Source of the DNA: Halieaceae bacterium
GTDB taxonomy: Bacteria > Pseudomonadota > Gammaproteobacteria > Pseudomonadales > Halieaceae
DNA length: 6,018 nt
Assembly (NCBI GenBank): GCA_003520285.1
Contig: DOVB01000222.1
Coordinates: 1-6,018 of the forward strand
Direction of reading: 5' to 3'
The notes below the pieces were generated by a model that ran no database searches, was not told where the DNA came from, and saw nothing but the letters and a program-made list of their open reading frames with translations. Shown here piece after piece: positions 5,895 through 6,018 of the stretch (its first letter is position 1; the number at the start of each line of letters is the position of its first letter). A program made the translations under genes and the position numbers.

Positions 5895-6018
5895 CTACAA
5901 CAGGCGGTGTTTGCAGCGGTCTCGCAGGCTGATCTGACGAACCCCGCGCTGGGTTTGACTGCACTGCAATTCTTGCCACAGTTGTTGGGTTATCCCAATG
6001 CGGCAGAGAGTGGAAAGT
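5895..6018 (+). pseudogene. 5'-truncated TonB-dependent receptor fragment, runs off the right edge
   Basis: After an in-frame TAA at 5892-5894 the frame stays open to the end of the window, giving 41 residues. Its last 21 (5955-6017, beginning LTALQFLPQ and ending YPNAAESGK) align without gaps to residues 489-509 of the intact receptor (LEAAQFLPP to YPNSVEDGK), with 12 of 21 identical. This makes it a likely internal piece of a related receptor, missing some 470-480 N-terminal residues including signal peptide, TonB box and plug. GTG 5907 is the first usable start codon but has only a weak upstream CAGG. A gene starting here could not make a working receptor. It lies about 30 bases from the IS91 transposase remnant, which suggests the element or a deletion at its end removed the 5' part. 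The matched part is short and lies in a variable loop, so the call is tentative. Confidence 0.5.

Noticed and set aside
1..6018. CRISPR array, tRNA/rRNA genes, toxin-antitoxin or defence operon
   Set aside because: I saw no regularly spaced repeats, no tRNA- or rRNA-like stretches and no paired small genes on either strand. The window is storage-lipid, receptor and IS-remnant DNA.

Overview
The window looks like the chromosome of a marine-type gammaproteobacterium, perhaps from the OM60/NOR5 (Halieaceae) or SAR92-like groups. The reasons are the style of its TonB-dependent receptor (an EEVIVTA box right after the signal peptide), a bacterial wax ester synthase/diacylglycerol acyltransferase, and a small DUF6482-like protein. 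Base composition is moderate. The taxonomic placement is inference from protein style, not from a marker gene.

Layout. (1) 1-270, plus strand: the 3' end of a small DUF6482-like gene whose start lies left of the window. (2) 267-1661, minus strand: a complete, somewhat divergent WS/DGAT acyltransferase that meets the first gene tail to tail, with overlapping stop codons. (3) 1662-2356: nearly 700 bases without a convincing full gene. It holds an operator-like 15-base palindrome, a tiny signal-peptide-like reading frame with its own promoter-like and ribosome-binding sequences, a cluster of inverted repeats, a short protein-like frame without a start, and the terminator hairpin of the receptor gene. 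(4) 2357-4780, minus strand: a complete 807-residue TonB-dependent outer-membrane receptor with a strong ribosome binding site. (5) 4781-5076: its upstream region, with two interlocking inverted repeats. (6) 5077-5866, minus strand: the wreck of an IS91-family (HUH) transposase, broken into at least four frames with a large internal deletion and damaged metal-binding and HUH motifs. (7) 5895-6018, plus strand: a coding-looking fragment running off the right edge. It resembles an internal loop of the intact receptor in this same window, so it is probably a second receptor gene that has lost its 5' part next to the IS remnant.

How they fit together. The acyltransferase would make neutral storage lipids from acyl-CoA. 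The receptor would import an unidentified ligand across the outer membrane. Nothing in the sequence ties the two into one operon: they share a strand but are separated by about 700 bases and a terminator. The right third reads as an accessory or rearranged region, where an IS91-type element has decayed between two divergently oriented receptor genes, one intact and one truncated. I do not see a new defence, toxin-antitoxin, CRISPR or biosynthetic system here. The most interesting signals are the receptor fragment beside the IS remnant, the small secreted-like frame in the gap, and the structured regulatory DNA in the two intergenic regions.
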